A stretch of 9,557 nt of DNA. It comes from an uncultured Alphaproteobacteria bacterium. Its GTDB lineage: Bacteria > Pseudomonadota > Alphaproteobacteria > Rs-D84. The notes below the pieces were generated by a model, which saw only the letters and a program-made list of their open reading frames with translations, had not been told where the DNA came from and ran no database searches. The stretch lies in NCBI GenBank assembly GCA_947305255.1, contig CAMZDE010000033.1, positions 1 to 9,557 on the forward strand. Reading direction: 5' to 3'. A program made the position numbers and the translations under genes. Below, piece by piece: positions 1-5,275 of this stretch (its first letter is position 1; every line of letters begins with the position of its first letter).

Positions 1-651
1 GATGTTATTGCGGCGTTAAGTGACGTTCGTGTTGTGGCGACTGATCCGCGTGCGCAAACACTGCATTGGCGTGTCGCAGATAAAACCGGTCGTCAGATTG
101 TTATTGAATACATCGACGGCGTGCCAATGGTTCACGAAAATAAATTAGGTGTGTTGACTAATTCGCCGGCGTATGATTGGCACATAACAAACCTTAGCAA
201 TTATATCGATTTGAATTCGGGGACGATTGATGCGCATGATTTTGGCAATATCAGTGTGTCGCCATTGGGGCATGGTTCAGGCCTGTTGGGATTGCCAGGT
301 GACGTGACGCCACCATCGCGATTTGTGCGTGCCGCATTTTATCAAACCAGTGCGCCAACAAATCTGAATACGCAAAAAACAGTAGAACAGGCGTTCACGA
401 TTTTACAGGCGATGACGATTCCAATTGGTATCCAATTTGCCAAAGGACAAACTGTGCCAGATATTCCGTCTGCGACACAATGGACATCTGTGACCGATAT
501 GACGAACGGCAAATTGTATTATACGACAATGTATAATCCGACAATTCGCAGATTTGATTTGAATAATATCGATTTTACAAACGTGTCATATCAAATGCAT
601 CCGTTGGATGTAACCAAGGTGCGCCCAATCACCGATGCATTTATAAATTAA
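1..651 (+). CDS. Choloylglycine hydrolase / penicillin V acylase family protein, 3' part (5' end outside window)
   Basis: The frame is open from base 1 to the TAA at 649-651 (216 residues), so the GTG at 34 is an internal valine and not a start. The family are Ntn hydrolases that cleave linear amides: conjugated bile salts, penicillin V or, in some Gram-negative members, acyl-homoserine lactones. Visible motifs, numbered from the window edge, are LHWRVAD (21-27), GVLTNSPAYDW (50-60) with the oxyanion Asn54, and GLPGDVTPPSRFVRA (97-111) with the catalytic-site Arg107. The C-terminal half ends with the usual YDLTN-like strand replaced by MTNGKLYYTTMYNPTIRRFDL. The nucleophilic N-terminal Cys and any signal peptide lie upstream and cannot be checked. 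It is convergent with the next gene and shares its terminator. The family call is secure; bile salt versus other amide substrate is undecided. Confidence 0.93.
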   Translation, partial: DVIAALSDVRVVATDPRAQTLHWRVADKTGRQIVIEYIDGVPMVHENKLGVLTNSPAYDWHITNLSNYIDLNSGTIDAHDFGNISVSPLGHGSGLLGLPGDVTPPSRFVRAAFYQTSAPTNLNTQKTVEQAFTILQAMTIPIGIQFAKGQTVPDIPSATQWTSVTDMTNGKLYYTTMYNPTIRRFDLNNIDFTNVSYQMHPLDVTKVRPITDAFIN

Positions 652-698
652 AATCTGTCAGTGTGTGCGTGTAAAGGGTTAACCCCTGAAAAAGAAAG

Positions 699-723
699 CA
701 CCGCCGTCCGGCGGTGTTTTTTT
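699..723. terminator. Intrinsic terminator between convergent genes
   Basis: A perfect 7-bp stem (CACCGCC 699-705 with GGCGGTG 710-716) and a 4-nt loop are followed by seven Ts (717-723). It lies 47 bp after the stop of the choloylglycine hydrolase gene. The left flank is A-rich (690-697, with one G), so the other strand reads the same hairpin followed by CTTTCTTTTT. It can therefore also stop the minus-strand gene that ends at 736. A 10-bp palindrome, GGGTTAACCC (676-685), lies just upstream and has no obvious role. Confidence 0.9.
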
Positions 724-735
724 ATATTGCAGATT

Positions 736-1317
736 TTAATATATATCCGCTTGAACCCCAATCTGATTTGCCAACGGCACGGCGGTCTTTGCACTATCAT
801 TGTCCCACGTGGTATAGACCAAAACACGTTGTAAATTGACCGCTGTGCCGATTGCACCAATCACCCCACCTGCGGATAAAAGCCGATCTTCCCAAGTTCT
901 TAGCTGTTCTTGTCCAGCTTGCGCACCCTCCATAGTAGTAGCACCAATATAGTCGCCCATCATACTAGATCCTGTTTCTGCACTAAATACATCATCTACT
1001 ACATCATTAGAATCATAATTTATCAATTTATCTTGTTTTTCGTCAAGCCCTGCGGTAAGTGACGTGTCAACTTTATTCACTGCTGCGATTGCACTGTTAT
1101 ATGCACCCTTTACATATGCTGTTGTTGCGATATGTTCTTGGTCGGCGGTATCTATATCAATACGACCATACGGCGCACCCGCATTTGTTGTTGGGGCGGG
1201 GTGATTGTTGTCCGCATGCGCCGGTGCGGTGTACATCGCCCCCGAAATGTTTTCTGCCGTTGCAGCAAATGGCAATGCCGCGATTATTGCGATTGATAAT
1301 AAAGATTTTGTTTTCAT
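736..1317 (-). CDS. Small secreted protein, tail-fibre/trimeric-adhesin-like, function unknown
   Basis: 193 residues from the ATG at 1317. This start is chosen over an in-frame ATG 36 bp upstream because it has an AAAGGAG ribosome site (1326-1332) with 8-nt spacing and begins a classic signal peptide: MKTK, then a hydrophobic run, with likely cleavage after A21 (ATA|EN). The mature protein is acidic, Asn/Ala/Gly/Thr rich and has no cysteine. Segments such as IATTAYVKGAYNSAIAAVNKVDT (63-85) and LDEKQDKLIN (91-100) resemble the short coiled units of phage tail fibres and trimeric adhesin stalks. The C-terminal part contains a GGVIGAIGTAVN stretch and ends in aromatic Tyr. I do not recognise a named family. 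The signal peptide points to export to the periplasm or surface. A structured RNA with a terminator lies directly upstream on the same strand and may control it. Confidence 0.8.
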   Translation of the reverse strand: MKTKSLLSIAIIAALPFAATAENISGAMYTAPAHADNNHPAPTTNAGAPYGRIDIDTADQEHIATTAYVKGAYNSAIAAVNKVDTSLTAGLDEKQDKLINYDSNDVVDDVFSAETGSSMMGDYIGATTMEGAQAGQEQLRTWEDRLLSAGGVIGAIGTAVNLQRVLVYTTWDNDSAKTAVPLANQIGVQADIY

Positions 1318-1340
1318 CGTTTGCTCTCCTTTCCTTTTGT

Positions 1341-1357
1341 CCCACGTGGGCATTATC
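1341..1357 (-). promoter_or_regulatory. Palindrome CCCACGTGGG beside a weak -10-like box
   Basis: Upstream of the secreted-protein gene is a perfect 10-bp palindrome, CCCACGTGGG (1341-1350). It abuts a minus-strand GATAAT (1352-1357), which is one mismatch from TATAAT. No convincing -35 box lies 16-19 bp further upstream (around 1374-1381 the minus strand reads ACATCAT), so this is a weak promoter at best, with the palindrome over its expected start point. The 13-mer TTGTCCCACGTGG spanning the palindrome recurs inside the same gene at 800-812. An operator role is inference. Confidence 0.3.
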
Positions 1358-1382
1358 TCGCCTTTGACATGGGGATGATGTT

Positions 1383-1414
1383 AAAAACAAAACCACCTTA
1401 AACAAAAGGTGGTT
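1383..1414 (-). terminator. Intrinsic terminator of the structured RNA
   Basis: On the minus strand, AACCACCTT (1414-1406), a 6-nt loop and AAGGTGGTT (1399-1391) form a perfect 9-bp stem followed by TTGTTTTT (1390-1383). The left arm overlaps CCTCCAACC (1419-1411), which is perfectly complementary to GGTTGGAGG at 1478-1470 in the same RNA. The stem can therefore be partly disrupted by an alternative pairing. Confidence 0.85.
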
Positions 1415-1559
1415 GGAGGCTAGCAGCAATCTGAAAACAAAATTGCGCCGCTTATTGGATATTCACGGCCCTCCAACCATAAGTTGGAGATTTAACGTCC
1501 CTCATTGGACGGTTTTCAAACAGAGGCTGCTAGGCCCCATCGGAAAAACTCTTTCCGAC
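1383..1559 (-). ncRNA. Structured RNA, free-standing sRNA or attenuating leader
   Basis: About 175 nt on the minus strand from a good promoter (1566-1594) to an intrinsic terminator, with no plausible reading frame. Pairings visible 5' to 3' are: hairpin TCGGAAA/TTTCCGA (1558-1540); a long-range closing helix CTAGCAGC (1533-1526) with GCTGCTAG (1427-1420), extended by GG/CC around a bulged C; a second helix GAAAAC (1517-1512) with GTTTTC (1438-1433); and, inside it, hairpins CGTCC/GGACG (1510-1496), CTCCAAC/GTTGGAG (1489-1471) and GCCG/CGGC (1469-1448). A closing stem with branched interior is the architecture of a folded RNA and not of spacer. I could not match it to 6S, SRP, RNase P, tmRNA or a riboswitch class I know. 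The length would fit 6S, but three internal hairpins argue against it. Since the secreted-protein ATG lies 66 nt past the terminator on the same strand, it could equally be that gene's regulated leader. Confidence 0.55.
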
Positions 1560-1565
1560 ATTGGC

Positions 1566-1594
1566 ATTTTATCAAAAACGCCGAATCAATGCAA
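1566..1594 (-). promoter_or_regulatory. Sigma70-type promoter of the structured RNA
   Basis: On the minus strand TTGCAT (1594-1589), an exact 17-bp spacer and TAAAAT (1571-1566) give a near-consensus housekeeping promoter. Transcription would start near 1559, immediately before the first hairpin of the RNA. No coding sequence follows until the ATG at 1317. Confidence 0.65.
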
Positions 1595-1600
1595 ATGTTA

Positions 1601-1720
1601 TTTTTTACCCCTTTGTCTTGCGACCGATGGTCGCAATCCACTTCGGTAGCGGGGCAGAATTATTTCCAGCCCCGCGGAATAAAATGGTGGGGATACAAGA
1701 TATAAGATATGAGAAAAAAA
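1601..1720. other. Non-coding stretch with two strong hairpins downstream of grpE
   Basis: The 120 bases between the grpE stop and the sRNA promoter hold no credible gene. They contain a perfect 8-bp stem with a 3-nt loop (TTGCGACC 1618-1625 with GGTCGCAA 1629-1636). A second perfect 7-bp GC-rich stem with a 13-nt loop (GCGGGGC 1649-1655 with GCCCCGC 1669-1675) follows. An outer CCCC (1608-1611) / GGGG (1689-1692) pairing could close both into a three-way junction. Neither hairpin is followed by a T-run on either strand, so they are not simple intrinsic terminators. They could be the structured 3' end of the tpiA-grpE transcript or a separate RNA; I cannot tell which strand is used. Confidence 0.45.
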
Positions 1721-2275
1721 TTATTTTGACACGACGACCATTGCGGTACGCAGAACCGTGTCGCCGAACATATATCCGGTTTGCATTTCGTCAACGATAG
1801 TATTCGTTTTTGTGTTTGGGGTTGGTTTATCAACCATTTGAATTGCATTATGAAATTGCGGATTCAAAATTTCACCAACGGATTCTATTTTGACTATGCC
1901 GATTTGCGCAAAAGCGTTTTGAATTGCGCGTTCCATCGATTTAATGCCCTCATCATTGGGATTGTGTTTCAAAGCCGCCACGACCGCATCCATTACCGGC
2001 AATATTTTTTCAGCAACACCCATCGCGCGATTCCGTGACACTGATTCAATGTCCAAAGTTGCACGACGACGCGTGTTTTCAAGTTCTGCGGCGACACGCA
2101 GATATTTGTCATTCAATTCGGCGATTTTATCGTTTAATTCTGTGATTTTTTTATCGGTATCAGATTGTGGTTCTGCCGGCTGAGCCGTTTCGGTTTTTTG
2201 TTCAATATCTTTGATATCTGATACAGATACGGATTCTATGTCGACCGAATTTTTATTATCGTTGTTTTCGTGCAT
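1721..2275 (-). CDS. grpE: GrpE, nucleotide exchange factor for DnaK
   Basis: 184 residues. GrpE dimers release ADP from cytosolic DnaK so the Hsp70 cycle can continue. The sequence shows the family order: an acidic, low-complexity N-terminus (1-40), a long coiled coil with heptad-like KITELNDKIAELNDKYLR followed by the signature AAELENTRRR (62-71), a helical bundle, and the C-terminal beta domain from about 125 with GEILNPQFHNAI (134-145) and the closing TGYMFGDTVLRTAMVVV (166-182). The length is normal for alphaproteobacteria. The ATG at 2275 has AAAAGGA (2284-2290) 8 nt upstream. The gene lies 41 bp behind tpiA on the same strand with no visible promoter between, so co-transcription is likely. 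dnaK and dnaJ are not in this window, and no heat-shock element was recognised. Confidence 0.95.
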   Translation of the reverse strand: MHENNDNKNSVDIESVSVSDIKDIEQKTETAQPAEPQSDTDKKITELNDKIAELNDKYLRVAAELENTRRRATLDIESVSRNRAMGVAEKILPVMDAVVAALKHNPNDEGIKSMERAIQNAFAQIGIVKIESVGEILNPQFHNAIQMVDKPTPNTKTNTIVDEMQTGYMFGDTVLRTAMVVVSK

Positions 2276-2316
2276 AACGTTTGTCCTTTTAGGCTTTGTT
2301 ATTCATTATTATATAT

Positions 2317-3015
2317 TTAATTGACAGACTTTATTATAGGTAAAAAAGTTTCACTTTCAAGTGATGCACCGCCAATCAATAATCCGTCAACGTGCGGAAT
2401 GTTCGCAAAATCGGAAGCGTTGGTTTTGTTGACACTGCCGCCGTAAAGGATAGGTGTTGTTGTATGTCCATGCACGTTCAAATATTCATATATCATTTGG
2501 TGAATTTTTTTGACTTCATCAATTGTTGGTGTTTTCCCAGTGCCAATTGCCCACCGTGGTTCGTATGCGACAATAAATTCGCCGCTCTCAGGCAGGCACA
2601 CATCTAACATTTTTCGAACAACGTCAAAGGTTTTATTTGATTTATGTTCGTCCAAAGTTTCACCAACACATATAATAGGAATTAATTTGTGACGAATTGC
2701 TGCCGCCGCTTTGGCATGGACAGTTTCGTTTGTTTCGTGGTGATAAAATCTGCGTTCGCTATGTCCGACAATGACGTATTTTGCGCCCATGTCCGAAATC
2801 ATTTGGCCTGAAACATCGCCAGTGTATGCGCCGTTTTCGTGTTCGCTGATGTCTTGGGCGCCAATTGTCACGTTTTTATTGTCGCCACCCAATAATGTGA
2901 ACGGCAGGCATAAAATTACAATATTTTCCGTCGTGGTTTCAGACAACGCACGAATCATAGCCGATTTTTTATCTGGGGTTCCATTCATTTTCCAATTACC
3001 AACTATAAATTTCAT
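2317..3015 (-). CDS. tpiA: Triosephosphate isomerase
   Basis: 232 residues, a compact TIM barrel. It interconverts dihydroxyacetone phosphate and glyceraldehyde 3-phosphate in glycolysis and gluconeogenesis as a cytosolic dimer. All active-site elements are visible: GNWKMN (6-11) with Asn7 and Lys9, the electrophile His85 in VGHSERR (83-89), the catalytic base Glu152 in AYEPRWAIGTG (150-160), the flexible loop 6 (WAIGTGKTP), and the phosphate-binding GGSVN (192-196) and GLLIGGASL (211-219). It is some 15-20 residues shorter than typical enzymes, mainly from short loops in the first barrel repeats (20-50), with no break in frame. The ATG at 3015 has AAGGAAG (3021-3027) 5 nt upstream. It is transcribed divergently from the PpiD-like gene, with 65 bp between the start codons, and is the probable first gene of a tpiA-grpE operon. 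Confidence 0.97.
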   Translation of the reverse strand: MKFIVGNWKMNGTPDKKSAMIRALSETTTENIVILCLPFTLLGGDNKNVTIGAQDISEHENGAYTGDVSGQMISDMGAKYVIVGHSERRFYHHETNETVHAKAAAAIRHKLIPIICVGETLDEHKSNKTFDVVRKMLDVCLPESGEFIVAYEPRWAIGTGKTPTIDEVKKIHQMIYEYLNVHGHTTTPILYGGSVNKTNASDFANIPHVDGLLIGGASLESETFLPIIKSVN

Positions 3016-3032
3016 AAAATCTTCCTTTTTTA

Positions 3033-3073
3033 TTGATTTTTTGTTCGTCTTTTTGCTATGTTATCGCAAAAGG
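3033..3073 (+). promoter_or_regulatory. Candidate promoter of the PpiD-like gene with inverted repeat around the -10
   Basis: TTGATT (3033-3038), an 18-bp spacer and TATGTT (3057-3062) give a plausible sigma70-type promoter with a start near 3069. The -10 lies in the loop of an imperfect 8-bp inverted repeat, CTTTTTGC (3049-3056) / GCAAAAGG (3066-3073), with one T-G wobble. The right arm contains the ribosome site AAAAGG. The repeat could be an operator for the divergent tpiA/PpiD-like region, or a hairpin over the ribosome site if transcription starts further upstream. Confidence 0.4.
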
Positions 3074-3080
3074 TGAAAAA

Positions 3081-4493
3081 ATGCTAGAATATTTACGTAA
3101 TGCAGCGGATAAACCGTTGGCCAAAGTTTTAATGTTTGTTTTGATTTTCAGTTTCGTCGGTTGGGGCGCGGCTGAATGGATTTTCGGTAATGTATCAAGT
3201 GATACAACACTGATTCACGTTGGTGACGCGGGTGTGTCGGTGCAACAATTTAATAATGAACGTTCGCAAGAATTGGCCGCTATGACCAAAGATGAACAGC
3301 GCGCGGCATATACAGATCCTGCGAAATCGGCAGAATTGACGAAAAATGTGATGATGGTTTTGACACGCAATCAATTGTTGGCGAATCGTGCAGAAGATTT
3401 GGGTTTCGTTGTGTCTGAAAAACGAATCGCTGATGAAATTCGTATGAATCCGCAATTCCAAGTTAATGGGCAATTTGTGCCGTGGATGTTCGATATGGTT
3501 ATTCAAAATTCAGGGTTAAGCGAACAAGATATTGCAAATGCTTTGCGTGTGGAAATTTTACGTAAAATGGTTATGGGCGCGACAAGTGTTCCTATGGATG
3601 TTCCACAGTTTGCAGTTGATGCGATGTATAATGCTCGCTATGCAAAACGCGATATTAAATATGTGCCGGTTAAATTTTCTGAATTCAAAGTTGATAATCC
3701 AAGTGATGATCAATTAAAAGAATACTATGTGCAAAATCCGCGTGTTATCCCAGAAACGCGTTCGGTGTCGTATGTGTTTGTTGCGGCAGATATGAATAAA
3801 CCTGATGTTTATGATGCGGGTTTCAAGACAACACAACAAATCGAAGATATGATTATTTCGGGTGATTCTATGAAAGATGCTGCGGAAAAATACAATGCCA
3901 AATTTGTTCAATTACAAAATATCAAACGCGATGGCAAAGTGTCTGATGCCGTGTTGACTGATGATTTGATTGCGAAATTGTTTGCTATGGATATGGGTAT
4001 GGAAAGCGAACTATTGGAATTGAAAAATGGTTTTGCTATTTTGCGTGTTGATGAAATTCACGCGTCGCATAATGCAGAATTCAAAGACGTCAAAAAAGAT
4101 TTGGTCGATGGTTGGAAAAAATCAGAACAACGCAAGAAAGCCTATGTTCGCGCGAACGAATTGTTGGTTGATGCAAATGGTGGGCGCGGTTTGAAAAACG
4201 CAAAATCTGTGTCGGTGACACGAACCGAAGGCGCAACCTTGGAATTGTTGAACGCTGCGTTCGCAGGCAAAGATGGCGATAACACAATTGTCGAAGATGA
4301 CGATGCGTTCTATGTGTTGCATATTGATAAAACTGCTATGCCAAAGAAAGACACAAAGAAAATAGAGGCGTTGCGTGGGGAATTGAAAAAAACATCGGTT
4401 AATTATGTGGGCGATGATTATTCTCAGTTCTTGAAACGCCATTATCCTGTGCGCGTGAATGATAAAGTGTACAGAAGATTTATCGCAAAATAA
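3081..4493 (+). CDS. Membrane-anchored PpiD/SurA-like periplasmic chaperone, without a recognisable parvulin domain
   Basis: 470 residues. PpiD-type proteins sit at the exit of the Sec channel and help newly exported proteins fold. The N-terminus (MLEYLRNAADKPLAKV) precedes one membrane helix at about 16-35 (LMFVLIFSFVGWGAAEWIF), placing the rest in the periplasm. Residues 44-170 match the SurA/PpiD N-terminal chaperone fold, with VGDAGVSVQQFNNE, the ISEKRIADEI-like helix and the telling NPQFQVNGQF (123-132). The following 190-470 region lacks the conserved parvulin core, and the protein is about 150 residues shorter than E. coli PpiD, so isomerase activity is doubtful. The ATG at 3081 is chosen for its AAAAGGTG site (3068-3075) 5 nt upstream; a TTG further upstream would add a residue stretch that breaks the PpiD-like start. 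The tpiA/PpiD divergent order is one I associate with alphaproteobacteria. Confidence 0.85.
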   Translation: MLEYLRNAADKPLAKVLMFVLIFSFVGWGAAEWIFGNVSSDTTLIHVGDAGVSVQQFNNERSQELAAMTKDEQRAAYTDPAKSAELTKNVMMVLTRNQLLANRAEDLGFVVSEKRIADEIRMNPQFQVNGQFVPWMFDMVIQNSGLSEQDIANALRVEILRKMVMGATSVPMDVPQFAVDAMYNARYAKRDIKYVPVKFSEFKVDNPSDDQLKEYYVQNPRVIPETRSVSYVFVAADMNKPDVYDAGFKTTQQIEDMIISGDSMKDAAEKYNAKFVQLQNIKRDGKVSDAVLTDDLIAKLFAMDMGMESELLELKNGFAILRVDEIHASHNAEFKDVKKDLVDGWKKSEQRKKAYVRANELLVDANGGRGLKNAKSVSVTRTEGATLELLNAAFAGKDGDNTIVEDDDAFYVLHIDKTAMPKKDTKKIEALRGELKKTSVNYVGDDYSQFLKRHYPVRVNDKVYRRFIAK

Positions 4494-4497
4494 AAAT

Positions 4498-4517
4498 CGC
4501 CCGTTTGGGCGTTTTTT
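4498..4517 (+). terminator. Intrinsic terminator after the PpiD-like gene
   Basis: A 5-bp GC stem, CGCCC (4498-4502) / GGGCG (4507-4511), with GTTT loop and six Ts (4512-4517), begins 4 bp after the stop codon. The A-run before it (4492-4496) can extend the stem by A-U pairs. It makes recO an independent unit. Confidence 0.85.
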
Positions 4518-4518
4518 A

Positions 4519-4547
4519 TTTATAAATTTGTTTAATCGTTTTATAAT
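4519..4547 (+). promoter_or_regulatory. recO promoter predicted to give a leaderless mRNA
   Basis: There is a perfect TATAAT (4542-4547) with TTTATA (4519-4524) exactly 17 bp upstream as a weak -35. Only seven bases separate the -10 from the recO ATG at 4555, so transcription should begin at or next to the A of the start codon. Consistent with this, no purine-rich ribosome site exists upstream of the ATG. The -35 overlaps the end of the preceding terminator's T-tract. Confidence 0.65.
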
Positions 4548-4554
4548 ATAAATC

Positions 4555-5202
4555 ATGCAAATTGAAACCGAAGGGATTTTAATAAATATACAGCCGTTTT
4601 CAGAACGTGATGCGATTGCACATATTTTTACACGCGATAATGGTGTGTTGGTTGGCATGTTGCGCGGCGGAACTGTTGCACGTAAAAATAAACCTTTGGT
4701 AGGCCAGGTCGGTTCTGTTTCGTGGAATGCACGTTTGGATTCTCAATTGGGGGTGTTTCATTGGGAAGCAGAAAAAAATTTGGCTGTGCCGATGATGATG
4801 AATAATGATTTGTTAAATATTATGAATGCCGTTTTCGCATTGATATACACGTTGGTCCCAGAACGTGAATCATACGAAAATTTATATTTACGAACATTCG
4901 ATTTATTGCGTGGCGTTGCGAATTGTGAAAATCCGTTTGATTTATATTTGGGATGGGAATTGGGGTTGCTGAAAGATTTGGGTTATGCGCTGGATTTAAC
5001 AAAATGTTCGGGGTGTGGAAAAACGTCAGATTTAATTTATCTGTCGCCGAAAACTGGTCGCGCAGTTTGTGCAGATTGTGGCGAACCGTATCGGGATAAA
5101 TTATACAAATTACCATTGACTTTGTCGGTCACAAAACGTTTTATAACTGGGATTTGTAATATGCAAAATGTAGATGTTCCAAATGCCAGAAAAATATTTT
5201 AA
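4555..5202 (+). CDS. recO: DNA repair protein RecO
   Basis: 215 residues. RecO binds single-stranded DNA and SSB and, with RecR, loads RecA onto gapped DNA in the RecF recombination pathway. The N-terminal 1-75 is the OB-fold (EGILINIQPFSERDAIAHIFTRDNG, then RGGTVARKNKPLVG). The helical middle contains YLRTFDLLRG and the family pattern LGWELGLLKDLGYALDLTKC. A zinc site is formed by C151-x2-C154 and C172-x2-C175, with the intervening YLSPKTGRAVC typical of the family. It is shorter at the C-terminus than the usual ~240 residues, ending just after VPNARKIF, where other RecO proteins carry a further helix. The frame is otherwise intact. It has no ribosome site; see the promoter entry. The next gene has its own promoter. 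Confidence 0.93.
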   Translation: MQIETEGILINIQPFSERDAIAHIFTRDNGVLVGMLRGGTVARKNKPLVGQVGSVSWNARLDSQLGVFHWEAEKNLAVPMMMNNDLLNIMNAVFALIYTLVPERESYENLYLRTFDLLRGVANCENPFDLYLGWELGLLKDLGYALDLTKCSGCGKTSDLIYLSPKTGRAVCADCGEPYRDKLYKLPLTLSVTKRFITGICNMQNVDVPNARKIF

Positions 5203-5218
5203 TTTTAATGTTTTTTGC

Positions 5219-5247
5219 TTGCGCGGCTAAGTTTTTTTTTCTATTAT
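5219..5247 (+). promoter_or_regulatory. Promoter of the DsbA-like gene
   Basis: TTGCGC (5219-5224), 17 bp, TATTAT (5242-5247). The spacer includes a run of Ts (5232-5240). The expected start is near 5254, leaving a 22-nt leader that contains the strong ribosome site AAAGGAG (5263-5269). It lies in the 73-bp gap after recO. Confidence 0.6.
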
Positions 5248-5275
5248 CAGAATGTTCAAAACAAAGGAGAAAACT

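Noticed and set aside
1318..1353. An upstream ATG at 1353 for the secreted protein
   Set aside because: It would put 12 charged residues before a textbook signal peptide and would place the AAAGGAG site inside the coding region.
1364..1392. TTGACA on the plus strand at 1364-1369 as a promoter
   Set aside because: No -10 box lies 16-18 bp downstream and no plus-strand gene follows before 3081.
1607..1692. The 1607-1692 hairpins as a tRNA
   Set aside because: The acceptor arm would be only four base pairs, and there is no T-arm GTTCRA sequence or recognisable anticodon arm.
1413..1800. Several overlapping short plus-strand frames between 1413 and 1800
   Set aside because: They overlap each other and the structured non-coding region, have no ribosome sites and resemble no protein family.
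3033..3080. A TTG start that would extend the PpiD-like protein by 16 residues
   Set aside because: It overlaps the predicted promoter and lacks a ribosome site, while the ATG at 3081 has one at correct spacing and gives the normal PpiD N-terminus.
4122..4658. A 178-codon minus-strand frame across the PpiD-like 3' end and recO start
   Set aside because: It crosses a strong terminator and promoter, lies antisense to two real genes and resembles no family.
5218..5240. T-run after recO as an intrinsic terminator
   Set aside because: The bases before the nine Ts form only a weak, interrupted stem (CTTG.../...TAAG); the Ts lie in the spacer of a good promoter instead.
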